From Aureococcus anophagefferens (Eukaryota; Sar; Pelagophyceae; Pelagomonadales; Pelagomonadaceae): a DNA stretch of 14,316 nt. A model generated the notes under the pieces. The model was not told the DNA's origin. It did not search any database and worked only from the letters and a program-made list of their open reading frames with translations. This document shows positions 12,327-14,316 of this stretch, piece by piece; within the stretch, counting starts at the first letter, position 1, and every line of letters starts with the position of its first letter. The translations under genes and the position numbers were made by a program. Location of the stretch: positions 31,080 through 45,395 of the forward strand of contig NW_008705607.1 of the NCBI RefSeq assembly GCF_000186865.1, given 5' to 3'.

Positions 12327-14316
12327 ATGGGCGACACGGGCGCTGACACCTGGGCGACCAAGGCCGCCTCGGCCGTGGTGGTGGAGGCCAAGGCCATGAG
12401 CACGAGCATAGTCAGCTTCGCGGATGCGGCGCCGCGGCCTCCGATCCGCCCCCGCGGGGTGATGACTCCTGCGGAGTTCCAGTCCATGGATGCGGGCCGC
12501 ACCGCGCCCCTGACACTTTTCTACACGAGCCTGGCGAAGCAGGACGCCGACGGCGTCCCCGTCGACGGCGCGCTCCTCGTCCACGGCAAGTCGACCCATG
12601 ACATCGACGAGGATTACACGGTCGTCAAGCTGGCCGGAATCGCGGTCGCCGACGCGCCGTTGGCCGTCGCGTCCTACGCTGTCTCCGTGCGGGCGCTCCC
12701 GGCCGCTATCCTACGCGCGCCGGGCAGACACAAGTACGAGGCCACGCGCCAGGCCTTCGGCGGCCGGGGCCGCGGCCCGAGTTCCGTCAAGACCGGCCTC
12801 GTCGACATGGTCCTCGTCTTCAAGAAGCAGTCCTTCGAGATCTTCCCGCTGGGCGGGCGCCTCATGTACGCCGCCGAGGACTTCGCATTCTACGACGCCA
12901 CGTATTCTCCAGCGACGGCGAATTCCAAGATGCGGCCGAAGATCATTACCTACGTGGTCGGGACGGACCCCTTTTGGCACGGCGCCGAGGTGTGCCACCA
13001 GCTCAACAAGCAGATCTCGAACCAGCTCCGCGGCACGTGCTACGAACGCCACGTCGGCGTGCGGCGCACGCCCGTCAACCTCCGCGGCGGCAAGCGCATG
13101 ACGCTCTACGTCGTGGTCGGCGACTTCGACTCTTCCGACATGGCGCGGATCCGCGGCAAGCTGCGGCCCGTCTCATACCTCACGGTCAAGTTGCTCTTCT
13201 ACCACGTCCCCGAGCAGGTCGGCAAGGTCCAGACCCGCGTCGAAGAACGTTTCAAGCAGTCTGACGGCCGCGAGGCGCGCCGCCTCAAGCAGCTCTTTGT
13301 GTCTTTTCCGCCGGGCCTCATCGGCCACGCCTCGTCGTCCGAGACGATCAGGTTCCACTACCAGGTCAAGTGCGACGAGCTGTCGTGGTCGCACGAGATC
13401 GAGGACGTCATCTACGGCTCCCGGACGGTCCCGCCGGACCACCGTTTCGCGTACCTCCAGTTCTCGACGGTCCAGGCGGTCATGGACCTCCTGGAGCTGT
13501 CCGAGCAGGGCCGGCTCGCCGCGATCTTCGGCCGCGACAACCTGGCGGCGTGCATGGACGCGCGGGTCGAGGTGCCGAATGCGGTTCACCGCATGGACAA
13601 CGAGACCGCGAGCATGCTGTCGCGGGCGTCAAATGCGGGTGCGGACAACCGCGCCGAGCTACGCTCCACGGAGGACCTGCTCCGGGAGTTCGGCCTGGAC
13701 GAGCCCGACTATGATCGGGCGAGTTCGGCGGGCGGCGACCGGGAGAGCTCGGTAGCCGCGGTGACGGACACCGGCTCGCAGCCCTTCTCCGTGCCGCCCG
13801 TGCCGCCGCCGGGCTTCGCCGCGGGCTTCGGCGGGCCCTTGGCCCTGCCGCCGTCCGCAGAGCTCACCGAGGCGAACCTCCGCGCGGCCCGCGCGGAGGA
13901 GAAGATTGAGGCCCTGACGTCCGAGGTCGCGGAGCTCCGGCGGCTCGTCGGCTCCCTCGTGGACTCGAAGGGCGGCGGGTCGCCCCGCGGCGCCCCGGAG
14001 GCGCCGGGCTCGCAGCAGCCGCCGCCCCCGGGCGGCGACGGCTCCGCTATGGAGGTCTCCCAGCAGCACCTGTCTACGCCCAAGGCGCAGGGCGGGGAGC
14101 CCCCGCCCGCGCTCGCTCGGGGTGCGGCGCCGCCGCCACTGCCGGAGCTTGCGGAGATGGGCGGCACGGGACGCGGCGCCGCCGCGGCCGTCGCGCGCCT
14201 GCCCGACGAGGCCGCCTGGTACTCCGGCAATGCGGTGCGGGGCGAGGTTCTGCCGCTCGTCCTGCGGGACAGGCCGTTGTCCGCTTCGGGCGTGCTCGCG
14301 TCGCAGCATTTCGCCA
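12327..14316 (+). CDS. Long unrecognised ORF, 3' end beyond window; candidate retroelement ORF1 or gag-like protein
   Basis: 663 codons from ATG 12327 with no stop before the window edge. The frame is open from 12243 after TAG 12240-12242. Codon use is less GC-biased than in the housekeeping genes (GAT, AAT, TAT, GTT and TTG are frequent). Residues 1-45 are low complexity. About 50-440 is an ordered alpha/beta region of unknown family: APLTLFYTSLAKQD, VDMVLVFKKQSFEIFPLGG, PKIITYVVGTDPFWHGAEV, KRMTLYVVVGDFDSSD, KLLFYHVPEQVGKV and HRFAYLQFSTVQAVMDLLEL. HRFAYLQF (372-379) resembles the RNP1 strand of an RRM. A coiled coil at about 510-548 (ELTEANLRAARAEEKIEAL, VAELRRLVGSL) lies between Pro/Gly-rich segments. 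RRM-like domain plus coiled coil suggests LINE ORF1, but no endonuclease or reverse transcriptase is inside the window. It could equally be a host gene. Confidence 0.6.
   Translation, partial: MGDTGADTWATKAASAVVVEAKAMSTSIVSFADAAPRPPIRPRGVMTPAEFQSMDAGRTAPLTLFYTSLAKQDADGVPVDGALLVHGKSTHDIDEDYTVVKLAGIAVADAPLAVASYAVSVRALPAAILRAPGRHKYEATRQAFGGRGRGPSSVKTGLVDMVLVFKKQSFEIFPLGGRLMYAAEDFAFYDATYSPATANSKMRPKIITYVVGTDPFWHGAEVCHQLNKQISNQLRGTCYERHVGVRRTPVNLRGGKRMTLYVVVGDFDSSDMARIRGKLRPVSYLTVKLLFYHVPEQVGKVQTRVEERFKQSDGREARRLKQLFVSFPPGLIGHASSSETIRFHYQVKCDELSWSHEIEDVIYGSRTVPPDHRFAYLQFSTVQAVMDLLELSEQGRLAAIFGRDNLAACMDARVEVPNAVHRMDNETASMLSRASNAGADNRAELRSTEDLLREFGLDEPDYDRASSAGGDRESSVAAVTDTGSQPFSVPPVPPPGFAAGFGGPLALPPSAELTEANLRAARAEEKIEALTSEVAELRRLVGSLVDSKGGGSPRGAPEAPGSQQPPPPGGDGSAMEVSQQHLSTPKAQGGEPPPALARGAAPPPLPELAEMGGTGRGAAAAVARLPDEAAWYSGNAVRGEVLPLVLRDRPLSASGVLASQHFA

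Noticed and set aside
12598..13101. Ser/Arg-rich ORF in another frame of the right-hand region
   Set aside because: It is a +1 shadow of the longer frame starting at 12327, whose codon pattern and ordered sequence are better.
1..14316. tRNA, rRNA, CRISPR arrays and operon-type ribosome binding sites
   Set aside because: None seen; spliced genes and targeting peptides show a nuclear eukaryotic region.

Overview
This is a GC-rich stretch of nuclear DNA from a eukaryotic alga, most likely a stramenopile with a red-lineage plastid. The gene families fit a pelagophyte such as Aureococcus or Pelagomonas, but that assignment is inferred from gene content and no search was run. Evidence for a nuclear algal genome: genes of secretory traffic and ER quality control (an HRD1-like RING ligase, YIF1, VPS26), spliceosomal introns, a nucleus-encoded cytochrome c6 with a two-part plastid presequence of the ASAF type, and duplicated MYND-RING-Sel1 and ankyrin genes of a kind expanded in these algae. 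Coding regions use G or C at almost every third codon position.

Layout. Positions 2-931 (+) hold the C-terminal part of an HRD1-like E3 ligase cut by the window edge. 1056-1796 (-) is an ankyrin-repeat protein with an F-box-like tail. 2061-2393 (+) is a small uncertain ORF. 2442-3359 (-) is an unrecognised protein, divergent from petJ (3632-4273, +, one intron), which encodes cytochrome c6. 4380-5575 (-, three introns) is an unrecognised helical protein, divergent from YIF1 (5746-6879, +). 7181-7708 (+) is a small SHOCT-like plus PDZ-like protein. 7947-9168 (+, five introns) is the retromer subunit VPS26. From about 9320 to 12063 there is a tandem duplication of a MYND-RING-Sel1 gene; the second copy has lost its C-terminal repeats. 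From 12327 to the right edge one long reading frame (663 codons, no stop inside the window) encodes an unrecognised protein, possibly the first ORF of a retroelement.

The main observation concerns splicing. Nine introns can be placed by reading frame, and for petJ and VPS26 also by protein conservation. Six begin with GC rather than GT, and all nine have C at +4 and G at +5 (consensus GYGCGY). This departs from the usual GTAAGT or GCAAGT and would break automated gene models that require GT-AG introns. The petJ intron also falls exactly between the targeting presequence and the mature lumenal protein.

The genes do not form one pathway. HRD1, YIF1 and VPS26 all belong to the endomembrane system, cytochrome c6 to photosynthetic electron transfer, and the ankyrin and MYND-RING-Sel1 proteins to expanded families of unknown role. 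Genes are closely packed, several in head-to-head pairs with 170-272 bp between starts.
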